A stretch of DNA of 64,000 bases from positions 1-64,000 of the forward strand of contig NZ_JAWKWO010000003.1 in NCBI RefSeq assembly GCF_041397485.1. The letters are read 5' to 3'. Below, piece by piece: positions 15,811-24,687 of the stretch (its first letter is position 1; each line of letters starts with the position of its first letter). This DNA comes from Zhengella sp020637775. Its GTDB lineage: Bacteria; Pseudomonadota; Alphaproteobacteria; Rhizobiales; Rhizobiaceae. Made by a program: the position numbers and the translations under genes. The notes beneath the pieces were generated by a model. That model did no database searches and was not told the DNA's origin. It saw only the letters and a list, made by a program, of their open reading frames with translations.

Positions 15811-16800
15811 ATGGCCGGCGTTGAACAGGTGACGGTAAGCGAGGACGAGAACGGCATGCGGCTGGACCGGTGGTTCAAGCTGCATGTGCCGGGGCTTGGC
15901 TTCGGCGCCCTGCAGAAGCTGCTTCGCACCGGCCAGGTGCGTGTGGATGGCGGAAGGGTGAAGTCCGAAACGCGCCTTGCAGCCGGGCAGGTGGTGCGCA
16001 TTCCGCCGCTGGGCGCCGACCTCAAGGGGAATGGTGGCGGGCCGCTGACCGCACGCACGATGCGCGACCAGGGCGATGGCGCGGTGCTGTCCAAGATGCT
16101 GCTCTACGAGGACAACAAGATTTTCGTGTTCAACAAGCCGTCGGGCCTGGCCGTGCAGGGCGGCTCGGGCGTGACCCGTCACGTCGACGGCATGCTCGAC
16201 GCCTGGCGAAGCCCGAAGGGCGAAAAGCCGCGCCTCGTCCACCGGATCGACCGGGACACGTCCGGCATCCTGGTCGTGGCGCGCACGCGCGGGGCAGCGG
16301 TCAAGCTGACCACGGCCTTTCGTGAACGGGAGACGAAGAAGACCTATTGGGCGCTGGTCAAGGGCGTGCCGAGGAAGCCGGAAGGGCGGATTTCCACCTG
16401 GCTGGTGAAAGAGGCGACGCCCGATGGCGACCGCATGCGCATTGCCCGCCATGGCGAGGCCGGCGCGGACCACGCGGTGTCGCATTTCCGGGTGGTCGAC
16501 CAGGCGGGGCAGAACCTGAGCTGGCTGGAAATGGAGCCCTATACCGGGCGGACACATCAGCTTCGCGTTCATGCGGCTCATATCGGCTGTCCGATCATCG
16601 GCGATCCGAAATATTTCGAGGCGGACCAGAACTGGGAATTTCCCGGCGGCATCCAGAACCGGCTGCACCTTCACGCGCGGCGCATCGTCATCCCGCATCC
16701 GGACGGCACGGGCATGATCGACGTGACGGCGCCGATGCCGCCGCACATGGTGCAAAGCTGGAACCTGCTCGGCTTCGACGAGGCGGCGGCCGGGTCATGA
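15811..16800 (+). CDS. rluC: RluA-family 23S rRNA pseudouridine synthase (RluC-like)
   Basis: A 329-residue enzyme with an N-terminal S4 RNA-binding domain (RLDRWFKLHVPG near 17-28 and the following LLRTGQVRVDG) and a RluA catalytic domain. The catalytic motif HRIDRDTSG starts at residue 144, making Asp147 the nucleophile. The later block YTGRTHQLRVHAAHIGCPI is also diagnostic. Architecture fits RluC, which modifies 23S positions 955, 2504 and 2580 in E. coli; the exact target here is inferred. It overlaps the next gene by four bases. Confidence 0.9.
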   Translation: MAGVEQVTVSEDENGMRLDRWFKLHVPGLGFGALQKLLRTGQVRVDGGRVKSETRLAAGQVVRIPPLGADLKGNGGGPLTARTMRDQGDGAVLSKMLLYEDNKIFVFNKPSGLAVQGGSGVTRHVDGMLDAWRSPKGEKPRLVHRIDRDTSGILVVARTRGAAVKLTTAFRERETKKTYWALVKGVPRKPEGRISTWLVKEATPDGDRMRIARHGEAGADHAVSHFRVVDQAGQNLSWLEMEPYTGRTHQLRVHAAHIGCPIIGDPKYFEADQNWEFPGGIQNRLHLHARRIVIPHPDGTGMIDVTAPMPPHMVQSWNLLGFDEAAAGS

Positions 16801-17723
16801 GCACGGGTGCGCTTCACCCCAATGCCGCGCGGGTGCTCACGCCGGGTGCCATGGTTCTGATGGTGGTGCTGACTTCCTGCTGGGGGCTGAGCCAGGTGGC
16901 GATGAAGGTGGCCAATACCGGCTACAGTCCGCTGATGCAGTGTTTCATCCGCTCCGCCGTCGGTGCGCTGTGCATCGCCGGCTGGTGCCGGTGGCGTGGC
17001 ATTCCGCTTTCGGCGAAGGACGGGACGCTGTGGCCGGGCCTGCTGGCCGGACTGTTCTTCTCGGTGGAGTTCATCCTTCTGTTCCTGGCCATGGACATCA
17101 CCAATGTCGCGCGCGGGGTGCTGATCTTCAATTCCATGCCGTTCTGGGTGCTGGCGGGCGGTCACCTGCTGGGGCTGGAGCGGCTTTCGTGGCGCAAGCT
17201 TGCCGGCATGGCGCTGGCCTTTGGCGGGGTGGCGCTGGTCTTTGCCGACAAGGTGACGCTGCCCTCGCGCTTCGCGCTTCTGGGGGATCTGATGGTCTTC
17301 GGCGCCGCGCTGTGCTGGGCGGCGACCGTGCTGGTCGTCAAGATGACGCGGCTGGCCGATGCGCCACCGGAAAAGAGCATGCTCTACCAGCTCGGGGTTT
17401 CGGCCCTGGTGACACTGCCCTTCATTCCGCTTGGCGGGCCGGCCTTGCGCGATGTCGGCTGGCTTCCCAGCGCGACCCTGGCCTTCCAGGCGCTGTTCAT
17501 CGTCTCGATCACCTACCTGGCCTTCTTCCGCATGGTGCAGCGCTATTCTGCGGCCAGCCTTTCAAGCTTTGCCTTTCTCACCCCGCTGACCGGCGTGACC
17601 GCGAGTGCGCTTTTGCTGGGCGAGCCGCTCAGTCCGCAGATCGGCCTGGCGCTCGGCCTGATCGGGGCAGGACTGGTGCTGGTCAACAGGCCGGGACGGC
17701 GAAGCATCGGAGACATGGCGTGA
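16797..17723 (+). CDS. DMT-superfamily transporter with two EamA domains
   Basis: A 308-residue membrane protein with about ten predicted helices arranged as two EamA repeats. Visible features are SCWGLSQVAMKVANTGYSPL in helix 1, the GVLIFNSMPFWVLAG segment near the end of repeat one, and KMTRLADAPPEKSMLYQLGVS at the start of repeat two. Substrate is unknown; relatives export metabolites. Its ATG overlaps the rluC stop (ATGA), and its stop overlaps the GTG of the next gene, so three genes are tightly coupled. Confidence 0.85.
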   Translation: MSTGALHPNAARVLTPGAMVLMVVLTSCWGLSQVAMKVANTGYSPLMQCFIRSAVGALCIAGWCRWRGIPLSAKDGTLWPGLLAGLFFSVEFILLFLAMDITNVARGVLIFNSMPFWVLAGGHLLGLERLSWRKLAGMALAFGGVALVFADKVTLPSRFALLGDLMVFGAALCWAATVLVVKMTRLADAPPEKSMLYQLGVSALVTLPFIPLGGPALRDVGWLPSATLAFQALFIVSITYLAFFRMVQRYSAASLSSFAFLTPLTGVTASALLLGEPLSPQIGLALGLIGAGLVLVNRPGRRSIGDMA

Positions 17724-18367
17724 AACTGATCCTGTTTGACTGCGACGGTACGCTTGTGGACAGCGCGGGGCTGATCCATGGCTGCATGGAACGCACCTTT
17801 GCCGAGGCCGCGTTGCCGCTGCCGGCGCCTGACGCGACGCGCGGCGTGATCGGCCTGTCGCTCGATCTGGCCATTGCACGCCTGCTGGCGCGGGAGGTGG
17901 ACGAGGCGATTGGCGCATTGGTGCAGCGCTACAAGCACCATTTCGTGGCAATGCGCGCCGAGGCGGAATTCCGCGAAAATCTCTATGACGGCATTGGCGA
18001 GCTGATCGCCGGCCTCGCCGCGCGCGACGATGTGCTGATCGGGATGGTGACGGGGAAATCGCGCCGCGGCGTGACGGCCGTCTTCGAGACGCACGGTTTC
18101 GGCGCACATTTCCTGACCGTGCGCACCGCGGATGATTGTCCTTCCAAGCCGCATCCGGCCATGGTGCTGGAATGCTGCGCGGAAACCGGAATCGATCCGC
18201 AGGACACCCTTGTCGTCGGCGATGCGATTTACGATATGCAGATGGCGCGCTCGGCGAAGGCCGGTGCCATTGGCGTGGCCTGGGGCTACAGTACCGCCGA
18301 TGCGCTGCGCCAGCACGGGGCGCAGGACGTGCTCGTCCATCCGTCCGGCCTGCTCAACCATCTCTGA
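17720..18367 (+). CDS. HAD-superfamily hydrolase, phosphoglycolate phosphatase-like
   Basis: A 215-residue HAD phosphatase with a GTG start that overlaps the preceding stop by four bases. Motif I is FDCDGTLVDS with Asp7 as nucleophile and Asp9 as acid/base, motif II is MVTGKSRRG, motif III lysine is in PSKPHPAMV, and motif IV is VVGDAIYDMQMA. A helical cap lies between motifs I and II. It resembles Gph-type phosphatases and the gene next to rluC and ATP12 in other alphaproteobacteria. Substrate is inferred only. Confidence 0.85.
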   Translation: MKLILFDCDGTLVDSAGLIHGCMERTFAEAALPLPAPDATRGVIGLSLDLAIARLLAREVDEAIGALVQRYKHHFVAMRAEAEFRENLYDGIGELIAGLAARDDVLIGMVTGKSRRGVTAVFETHGFGAHFLTVRTADDCPSKPHPAMVLECCAETGIDPQDTLVVGDAIYDMQMARSAKAGAIGVAWGYSTADALRQHGAQDVLVHPSGLLNHL

Positions 18368-18381
18368 CGAAAGGTCTCGCG

Positions 18382-19167
18382 ATGCGCGATATCCTCAACG
18401 ACCTCGACGCGGGCAGGCTGTCCGATCCCGATCCGGCGCGGCGCGCGCAAAAGCAGATGCTCAAGCCGCTGCCCAAGCGTTTCTACACGGAGGCCGGCGT
18501 GGCAGCCGAAGGCGAGGGGTTCGCCGTGACGCTGGACGGACGGTTGGTGCGTACGCCCGGCCGCCATGGCATGATCCTGCCGACGGAAGCCGCCGCCAGG
18601 CTCGTCGCTGACGAATACGGTGCGCAGGGCGAGACCATCAACCCGATGACCATGCCGGTCACCCGGCTGGCCAATACCGCCATTGATGGCGTGGCGGCGG
18701 ACATGCAGGCGGTGGCCGAGGACATCCAGCGCTTCTCCTCGTCGGACCTCCTGTGCTACCGCGCCGGCACGCCGGAGCGTCTTGTGGCGCGGCAGACCGA
18801 AATCTGGGATCCGGTGCTGGAATGGGTGGAGCGCGCGCTTGGCGCGCGGTTCGTCCTGGCTGAAGGCGTGATGCATGTCGACCAGCCGGGCGAGAGCATC
18901 GGCGCCGTGGGCATTCACCTGCGCGGCTTCGACGATCCGTTCCGCCTGGCTGCGCTGCATTCCATGACCACGTTGACCGGTTCTGCGCTGCTGGCGCTGG
19001 CGGCGGCCGGTGGCGGCCTGACATGGCAGCAGGCCTGGACGGCCGCGCATGTGGACGAGGACTGGAATATCGAATTGTGGGGCGAAGACGCCGAAGCAAC
19101 GGCGCGGCGCAAGGCGCGGGAGCGGGAAATGGAAGCCGCATGGCGCCTTCTTGACGCGATCGCCTGA
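18382..19167 (+). CDS. ATP12-family F1-ATPase assembly chaperone
   Basis: A 261-residue protein recognised as the ATP12 family from KRFYTEAGVAAEGEGFAVTLDGRLVRTPGR, TLPTE-like ILPTEAAARLVADEY, and NPMTMPVTRLANTAIDG with SSDLLCYRAGTPERLVARQ. ATP12 assists assembly of the alpha subunit into F1-ATPase in mitochondria and is conserved in alphaproteobacteria. It starts 14 bases after the HAD gene. The unit ends at a bidirectional terminator. Confidence 0.92.
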   Translation: MRDILNDLDAGRLSDPDPARRAQKQMLKPLPKRFYTEAGVAAEGEGFAVTLDGRLVRTPGRHGMILPTEAAARLVADEYGAQGETINPMTMPVTRLANTAIDGVAADMQAVAEDIQRFSSSDLLCYRAGTPERLVARQTEIWDPVLEWVERALGARFVLAEGVMHVDQPGESIGAVGIHLRGFDDPFRLAALHSMTTLTGSALLALAAAGGGLTWQQAWTAAHVDEDWNIELWGEDAEATARRKAREREMEAAWRLLDAIA

Positions 19168-19221
19168 AGGGATTCGCGAGTCATTTCCGAGTCCTGACGC
19201 CATTTGCCAATGCAGCACATG

Positions 19222-19250
19222 AAAAGGCCCGGAGCGTTTCCGGGCCTTTT
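19222..19250. terminator. Bidirectional terminator between ATP12 gene and livF
   Basis: A perfect 12-bp stem (AAAAGGCCCGGA/TCCGGGCCTTTT) with a five-base loop carries T-runs on either strand. It separates convergent transcription units. Confidence 0.88.
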
Positions 19251-19277
19251 TCCTGTCCGCCGCATCTAGAGAAGGGG

Positions 19278-20045
19278 TCAGATGGCGAGATATTCGTGCC
19301 GCAATTCCTCGTTTTCGAGGACTTCCTTCGCCGTGCCCTGGAAGACGACCTGGCCGGTATCCATGATGACCGCGCGGTCGGAAAGGCGCAGCGCGGCCAC
19401 GGCATTCTGCTCCACGATGATGGTGGTGATGCCAATGTCGCGGATCTGCTGCACGATCTTCTCGATTTCCTGCACGATGACCGGCGCAAGACCTTCATAG
19501 GGCTCGTCGAGGAAAAGGATTTTCAGGTCGCGGGCCAGCGCGCGGGCCACGGCGAGCATCTGCTGCTCGCCACCGGACATGGTGGTCGCTTCCTGGTTGC
19601 GCCGTTCGGCCAGCCGCGGGAAATGCTCGTAGATCTTCTCGATCGGCCAGCCCTTCGGCTCGGTCACCTGGGCCAGGATCAGGTTTTCCTCGACGGTGAG
19701 GCCGCCGATGATGCGCCGGTCCTCCGGCACGAGCTGGACGCCTTCGCCCGCGGCCTCGAAGGCGCGCATGGCGTGCAGCGGCTTGCCATCGAGCCAGATT
19801 TCGCCTGATCTGAGCGCCGGTGTCTCCACGCGGGCCAGTGTGCGCAGCGTCGACGTCTTGCCGGCACCGTTGCGGCCGAGAAGCGAGAGGACCTCTCCCT
19901 TGGCGATGTCGAAGGATACGCCCTGAACGATATAGGATTCGCCATAGTAGGCGTGGATGTCCCTGACGCTGAAATAGGGTGATGCGGATTTCTCGTTCAA
20001 GGCTACGCTCTCCCCTTCCAGGTCTCCAACGGCTGCCATGTTCAT
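19278..20045 (-). CDS. livF: Branched-chain amino acid/amide ABC transporter ATPase, LivF type
   Basis: A 255-residue ABC ATPase. Walker A GRNGAGKT is at 57-64, the signature is MSGGEQQ from 156 and Walker B ends LFLDEP near 178-182, followed by EGLAPVIVQEI, typical of LivF. The N-terminus has an extra 25 residues before the conserved fold. Its ATG shares one base with the livG stop (TGATG), indicating coupling. It is the last gene of a five-gene minus-strand operon. Confidence 0.92.
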   Translation of the reverse strand: MNMAAVGDLEGESVALNEKSASPYFSVRDIHAYYGESYIVQGVSFDIAKGEVLSLLGRNGAGKTSTLRTLARVETPALRSGEIWLDGKPLHAMRAFEAAGEGVQLVPEDRRIIGGLTVEENLILAQVTEPKGWPIEKIYEHFPRLAERRNQEATTMSGGEQQMLAVARALARDLKILFLDEPYEGLAPVIVQEIEKIVQQIRDIGITTIIVEQNAVAALRLSDRAVIMDTGQVVFQGTAKEVLENEELRHEYLAI

Positions 20046-20815
20046 CAGTGCTCCTCCCCGAGATAGGCTTCCTTCACCTTCGGATTGTTGCGCACCTCTT
20101 CAGGCGTGCCTTCCGCGATGATTCGGCCCTGGGCCAGAACGCTGATGCGATCTGCAAGAGAAAACACGACATGCATGTCGTGTTCAATGATCACCTTTGT
20201 CATGCCGCGTTTCTTGATCCGGTTGAGCAGGTCGATGGTCATGTTGGTGTCGTGGCGCGCCATGCCGGCCGTCGGTTCGTCGAGCAGCAGCAGCTTGGGT
20301 TTCTGGATCAGGCACATCGCCATTTCCAGGCGCCGCTTGTCGCCGCGCGACAGGCTGCCGGCGATCTGGTGGCGCATCTCGAAGAGGCCGATGTCGCGCA
20401 GCGTTTCCTCCGCCTCCGCGCGCACATCGTCCTGGGCGGAGAGGGCGGCCATGGCGTTGAAGCGGAAGGCGCCGTCGCGTTTGGCGAAAGCCGGGATCAT
20501 GACATTGTCCAGCAGCGTGAGGTCGGTGAAGATCTCGGGCGTCTGGAACACGCGGCTGACGCCAAGCTGGTTGATCTCGTGCGGTTCGTGCTGGTCGAGC
20601 GTCTGGCCGTTGAAGACGACATGCCCCTCGGTCGGCTTCAGCCGGCCGATACAGACATTGAGTAACGTCGACTTGCCGGCGCCGTTGGGGCCGATGATGG
20701 CATGCACCGTGCCCTCGCGCACCTGCAGATCCACGTCGGACAGGGCTTTCAGCCCGCCGAAGCTCTTGGAGACGTCGGCGACGTGAAGAACGATGTTTTC
20801 GCTTGCTGTTGTCAT
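20045..20815 (-). CDS. livG: Branched-chain amino acid/amide ABC transporter ATPase, LivG type
   Basis: A 256-residue ABC ATPase with Walker A GPNGAGKST at 42-50 and Walker B LLLLDEPTAGM. The signature loop reads LSRGDKRRLE instead of the classic LSGGQ, a variant seen in LivG/Urt-like subunits. The start MTTASENIV at 20815 is chosen over an upstream in-frame start at 20884, which would overlap livM by 65 bases; GGAG lies upstream. It pairs with LivF to power the permease. Confidence 0.92.
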   Translation of the reverse strand: MTTASENIVLHVADVSKSFGGLKALSDVDLQVREGTVHAIIGPNGAGKSTLLNVCIGRLKPTEGHVVFNGQTLDQHEPHEINQLGVSRVFQTPEIFTDLTLLDNVMIPAFAKRDGAFRFNAMAALSAQDDVRAEAEETLRDIGLFEMRHQIAGSLSRGDKRRLEMAMCLIQKPKLLLLDEPTAGMARHDTNMTIDLLNRIKKRGMTKVIIEHDMHVVFSLADRISVLAQGRIIAEGTPEEVRNNPKVKEAYLGEEH

Positions 20816-20819
20816 GTTC

Positions 20820-21968
20820 TCACTCCGCGGGCTGGGCGGCTGCCGTGTCGGGGGCGCCGGCGCCTGGGCCGGACCCGCCACCAAGGCGGCGATAGATACG
20901 CTGGATGCCTTCCATGATGCCGCCGGGCAGGAAGATGACGATCAGCATGAAGACAACGCCGAGCGTCAGGTGCCAGCCGTCGCCGACGAACAGGCCGGTG
21001 ATCCAGACGCTGATCTCGCGCGCCGTTTCGGGCAGGAAGGAGAAGACCTGTTCGAGGATTCGGTCGTTGAAGGACGAGAAGATGTTCTCGAAATACTTGA
21101 TGACGCCGGCGCCGAGAATGGGCCCGATCAGCGTTCCCGCGCCGCCCAGGATGGTCATCAGCACGACCTCGCCTGAAGCTGTCCACTGCATGCGCTCGGC
21201 GCCTGCAAGGGGGTCGGTGACGGCCATCAGCGAGCCGGCCAGCCCGGCATACATGCCGGAGATGACGAAGGCGGTGAGCAGGTAGGGCCGGGTGTTGAAG
21301 CCGGTGTAGCGCATGCGGTTCTGGTTCGACTTGATGGCGCGCAGCATCATGCCGAAGGGCGAACGGAAGATGCGCAGGGTCAGGAAGAAGCAGATGATCA
21401 GCGCCACGGCGCAGAAATAGAAGCCGGGATATCCGCTCGTCTCGATGCCGAAGAAATTGGTTGCCGGCAGGCCTTCACCGGGGGTGGAGAAGGCATTGTC
21501 GATGATGCGCGGATCCTGAAGGGTCAGTTGCAGGCCGGTTTCGCCGTTGGTGATCGGCGTCAGCACCGAATAGGCGAGATTGTAGCTCATCTGCGCGAAG
21601 GCCAGGGTCAGGATCGAGAAATAGATGCCCGACCGCCTGAGGCTGACATAGCCGATGAGCACCGCAAAGAGCCCGGCGAACAGGACGCCGAAGATGACCG
21701 CGGGAATGACGTTCATGGTAAAGAGCTTGAACGACCAGACGGCGGCGTAGGAGCCGACACCCAGGAAGGCGGCATGCCCGAAGGAGAGATAGCCGGTCAG
21801 GCCGAACAGGATGTTGAAGCCCATGGCGAAGATGCCGAAGATGCAGAACTTCTGCAAAAGGGCGGGATAGCCGGCGCCGAGCGGCGTCAGGGTCCAGGGG
21901 CTGATCAGCACGACGACCGAGAAGCCGAGCAGCAGTAGCCAGTCGTTGCGGGACAGGTTGCCAAACAT
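20820..21968 (-). CDS. livM: Branched-chain amino acid/amide ABC transporter permease, LivM type
   Basis: A 382-residue permease with about ten membrane segments. The family motifs FGLTGYLSFGHAAFLGVGSY near residues 54-73 and LRAIKSNQNRMRYTGFNT, the EAA-like coupling region, are clear. The tail after residue 360 is glycine- and alanine-rich and variable. livG begins four bases past its stop. Together with livH it forms the translocation path. Confidence 0.92.
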   Translation of the reverse strand: MFGNLSRNDWLLLLGFSVVVLISPWTLTPLGAGYPALLQKFCIFGIFAMGFNILFGLTGYLSFGHAAFLGVGSYAAVWSFKLFTMNVIPAVIFGVLFAGLFAVLIGYVSLRRSGIYFSILTLAFAQMSYNLAYSVLTPITNGETGLQLTLQDPRIIDNAFSTPGEGLPATNFFGIETSGYPGFYFCAVALIICFFLTLRIFRSPFGMMLRAIKSNQNRMRYTGFNTRPYLLTAFVISGMYAGLAGSLMAVTDPLAGAERMQWTASGEVVLMTILGGAGTLIGPILGAGVIKYFENIFSSFNDRILEQVFSFLPETAREISVWITGLFVGDGWHLTLGVVFMLIVIFLPGGIMEGIQRIYRRLGGGSGPGAGAPDTAAAQPAE

Positions 21969-21974
21969 GTTCGA

Positions 21975-22991
21975 TCAGTCCTCCATCACGCCCTGGCGGC
22001 CCAGAAGTCCGCGCGGCCGGGTGAGCAGAATGGTGACGGCGACCAGGTAGATGATGATCTGGTCGATGCCGGGAAAGATGGCCTTGACCTCGTTCATCGA
22101 GGCAAAGGATTGCAATATGCCGAGCAGGAAGCCGGCCAGCACGGCGCCGGGCAGGGAGCCCATGCCGCCGACAACCACGACGACGAAGCTGAGCACCAGG
22201 AAGTCCATGCCGAGGTGGTAGTCCGGCGGCAGGATCGGCGTGTACATGACGCCTGCCAGACCCGCGACCACGGCTGCGATGCCGAAGACGACGGTGAAGC
22301 GGCGCTCGATGTTGATGCCGAGCAGGCCGACGGTTTCGCGGTCGCGCATGCCGGCGCGCACCACCATGCCGTAGGTGGTGAATTGCAGAAAGGCGAAGAC
22401 GGCGCCGATCACCAGGAAGGCGAACAGGAAATAGATCAGCCGCCACCAGGGGTAGACGATGAACATGTCCGACAGGCCGAGAAAGGCCGCGATATTGGCC
22501 GTGCCGTTGAACATGTCGGGCGCGCCTTGCGGCACGGGGTTGGCGCCGTAGAATTTCTTGATGATCTCCTGCAGCACGATGGCGAGACCGAAGGTTACCA
22601 GGATCTGGTCGGCATGGGGGCGCTTGTAGAAGTGGCGGATCAATCCGCGCTCCATGGCAAGGCCGAAGGCCAGCATGACGGGTATCGCCAGCAGAATGGA
22701 GATGGGCACCGACCAGTTGATGACCCATGCACCGGCATCGCCGAAGGCATATTCGAAATAGGGCTTGGCCGGCGGGGCGAACAATTGGCCTTCCGCCTTG
22801 GGTGGCTGGATGGGCCAGGTGATCAGCTTGTTGAAGGTGACCGCGCAGAAGGCGCCCAGCATGAAAAGCGCGCCGTGGGCGAAGTTGACCACGCCCAGCG
22901 TTCCGAAGACCAGCGTGAGCCCCAGGGCGATGAGCGCGTAGGCTGCGCCCTTGTCGAGCCCGTTGAGGATCTGGATGATGATTGCGTCCAT
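21975..22991 (-). CDS. livH: Branched-chain amino acid/amide ABC transporter permease, LivH type
   Basis: A 338-residue permease starting MDAIIIQILNGLDKGAAYAL, the standard LivH N-terminus, so the longer in-frame start at 23051 is rejected. GVVNFAHGALFMLGAF is the family signature. A non-membrane insertion of about 50 residues near residues 55-110 (WPIQPPKAEGQLFAPPAKP and following) separates helices and is longer than in E. coli LivH. livM follows after six bases. Confidence 0.92.
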   Translation of the reverse strand: MDAIIIQILNGLDKGAAYALIALGLTLVFGTLGVVNFAHGALFMLGAFCAVTFNKLITWPIQPPKAEGQLFAPPAKPYFEYAFGDAGAWVINWSVPISILLAIPVMLAFGLAMERGLIRHFYKRPHADQILVTFGLAIVLQEIIKKFYGANPVPQGAPDMFNGTANIAAFLGLSDMFIVYPWWRLIYFLFAFLVIGAVFAFLQFTTYGMVVRAGMRDRETVGLLGINIERRFTVVFGIAAVVAGLAGVMYTPILPPDYHLGMDFLVLSFVVVVVGGMGSLPGAVLAGFLLGILQSFASMNEVKAIFPGIDQIIIYLVAVTILLTRPRGLLGRQGVMED

Positions 22992-23054
22992 GAAGAATAC
23001 GCCCCGATGTCCGTCCGCCTTTTCCCGGCGGTCCGGTTTGCCAAGTGCCAAGAC

Positions 23055-23087
23055 GGCCCGGCCGCCCGCTAGGGGGACGGCCGGGCC
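23055..23087 (-). other. Stable hairpin between the binding-protein gene and livH
   Basis: A perfect 10-bp stem (GGCCCGGCCG/CGGCCGGGCC) with a 13-base loop lies 18 bases past the binding-protein stop. There is no T-run. It most likely protects the 3' end of the binding-protein mRNA and lowers expression of the permease genes. Confidence 0.6.
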
Positions 23088-23104
23088 CTTCGTTGCCTGT
23101 CAGG

Positions 23105-24451
23105 TCAGCACTGCTTCGCGTCTGCCGGACCGAGGTCGCCGCCAAAGATCGACGGATCGTAGGTCAGGGTTTCGCGATCGACGACCTTGACGACCTTGAG
23201 CAGATCGTATTCGGACTGCTTGTTGTCATTGCCGCGCACGACCAGGGCCGACTTCATGCACTGGTGGTCTTCGGCGCGGTAGAGCGTGGCGCCGTTGCCC
23301 ATGCCGTCGAACTCGAAACCTTCCAGCGCCTCGATGACCGCCGGTGCGAAGAAGGTGCCGGCGCGCTCGCAGGCATCGGCATAGAGCAGGGTCTGCACAT
23401 AGCAGGTATGGGCAGCCTGGGACGGCGGGAAGCCGTATTCGGTGCCGAACGACTTCACGAAGGCCTGCGAGGCCTCGTCGTCAAGCGACCAGTTCCAGTT
23501 GGTCGTGCCCAGAATGCCCTTGATGTTGTCGCCCGCGCCCTTGGCCATCAGGCGCGAGAACAGCGGCACGACGATCTCGAAATTCTTGCCGTTGACCTGC
23601 TTGTCCTTCAGGCCGAACTGGATGGCCTGGGTCAGCGAGTTGACCATGTCCTTGCCGTAGTGGTTCAGGATCAGGACATCGGCGCCGGAATTGAGAACCG
23701 GCGTGATGTATTGCGAGAAGTCGCCCGCGCCGACCGGCGTGCGTACCGTGGCGACCGTCTCCCAGCCGAGGCCCTCGGTGGTGTTCTTGATCGATTCCTC
23801 CTGGGTCCAGCCCCAGGTGTAGTCGGCGGTGAGGTGATAGGCGCGGCGGTCGGTGCCGTATTCCTCCTTCAGCACCGGACCCAGCGCCACGCCGGACTGA
23901 TAGGCATTGAAGAAGTGGCGGAAGCCGTAGCGCTTCTTGTCCTTGCCGGTGGTGTCGTTGGAGTGGGTGAGGCCGGCCATGAAGATGATGCCCATTTCCT
24001 GGCAAAGACCCTGGACGGCCACGGCGACGCCGGACGACGAGCCGCCGGTGATCATCACCGCGCCTTCCTTCTCGATCATGCGTTTGGCACTGTCGCGGGC
24101 GGCATCGGACTTGGTCTGCGTGTCGCCGGTGACGTAAGCCACCTTCTTGCCGAGAATGCCATTGCCCTTCAGCGCCTTGGACGTGAAGGTGGAGAGCATG
24201 CCGCCGTCGCCTTCGCCATTGAGATGCTTGACGGCAAGCTGGTAGGCGCGCAGCTCGTCAGCGCCCTCGTCGGCATAGGGGCCGGACTGGGGCACATTGA
24301 AACCGAGCGTGACCGTGTCGCCTGTCGGCACGTTGCAGGACATGTCCTGGGCATAGGCGCCCCTGACGAAATGCATCGGAGCAGCCAGGGCCGCGCCGCC
24401 GGCCACGCCGGCTTTCAGGATGCCGCGCCTGTTGAGAATGAATCGTGACAT
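23105..24451 (-). CDS. Periplasmic substrate-binding protein for the Liv-type ABC transporter
   Basis: A 448-residue type I periplasmic binding protein. The N-terminus MSRFILNRRGILKAGVAGGA carries a twin-arginine-like motif (NRRGILK), with cleavage probably after AYA near residue 34. The ligand-binding fold shows VTLGFNVPQSGPYADEGADE and the ITGGSSSGVAVAVQ hinge segment. GGGAGGA precedes the ATG. It is the first gene of the operon, upstream of a stable hairpin. The ligand is not determinable; the glnA-glnB neighbours suggest a nitrogen source such as amino acids or amides. Confidence 0.88.
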   Translation of the reverse strand: MSRFILNRRGILKAGVAGGAALAAPMHFVRGAYAQDMSCNVPTGDTVTLGFNVPQSGPYADEGADELRAYQLAVKHLNGEGDGGMLSTFTSKALKGNGILGKKVAYVTGDTQTKSDAARDSAKRMIEKEGAVMITGGSSSGVAVAVQGLCQEMGIIFMAGLTHSNDTTGKDKKRYGFRHFFNAYQSGVALGPVLKEEYGTDRRAYHLTADYTWGWTQEESIKNTTEGLGWETVATVRTPVGAGDFSQYITPVLNSGADVLILNHYGKDMVNSLTQAIQFGLKDKQVNGKNFEIVVPLFSRLMAKGAGDNIKGILGTTNWNWSLDDEASQAFVKSFGTEYGFPPSQAAHTCYVQTLLYADACERAGTFFAPAVIEALEGFEFDGMGNGATLYRAEDHQCMKSALVVRGNDNKQSEYDLLKVVKVVDRETLTYDPSIFGGDLGPADAKQC

Positions 24452-24467
24452 GAAGTCCTCCCGAATT

Positions 24468-24481
24468 CAGGTTGAAACCTG
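24468..24481 (-). promoter_or_regulatory. Palindrome in the leader of the ABC operon
   Basis: CAGGTT-GA-AACCTG is a 6-bp inverted repeat just upstream of the binding-protein ribosome binding site. As RNA it could form a small hairpin; as DNA it could bind a regulator. Confidence 0.35.
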
Positions 24482-24506
24482 CCGGCCGGTCCTCCTTTGG
24501 CCGAAG

Positions 24507-24522
24507 GTTAGCCCATGCTAAC
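24507..24522 (-). promoter_or_regulatory. Operator-like inverted repeat upstream of the ABC operon
   Basis: GTTAGC-CCAT-GCTAAC is a perfect 6-bp inverted repeat 56 bases before the binding-protein start. Its position and symmetry suggest a transcription factor site. The regulator is unknown. Confidence 0.4.
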
Positions 24523-24583
24523 TTTAGAGAGTTCGTATTCTCAATGCGGCTTTCGGATATGCGGCAAAGGTATTAGATGCACC

Positions 24584-24600
24584 GCAAAATCATGTTTTGC
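24584..24600 (-). promoter_or_regulatory. Second operator-like inverted repeat upstream of the ABC operon
   Basis: GCAAAA-TCATG-TTTTGC is a perfect 6-bp inverted repeat about 130 bases before the binding-protein start, between the operon and the glnA terminator. It does not match the NtrC consensus as a pair. Confidence 0.4.
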
Positions 24601-24631
24601 AGCGCGTCATCGGGAATAAGCCTGCGCCAAT

Positions 24632-24666
24632 AAAAAAGCCCCGGCGGATCGCTCCGCCGGGGCTTT
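24632..24666 (-). terminator. Intrinsic terminator of glnA
   Basis: A 14-bp perfect stem (AAAGCCCCGGCGGA/TCCGCCGGGGCTTT, loop TCGC) is followed, in the minus direction, by a run of six T. It lies 22 bases past the glnA stop. Confidence 0.88.
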
Positions 24667-24687
24667 CGATACACGGTTGTATGCGGA

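Noticed and set aside
21475..23145. A 556-codon minus-strand open frame over livH and the start of livM
   Set aside because: It is a shifted reading frame of the two permease genes, whose correct frames have clear motifs.
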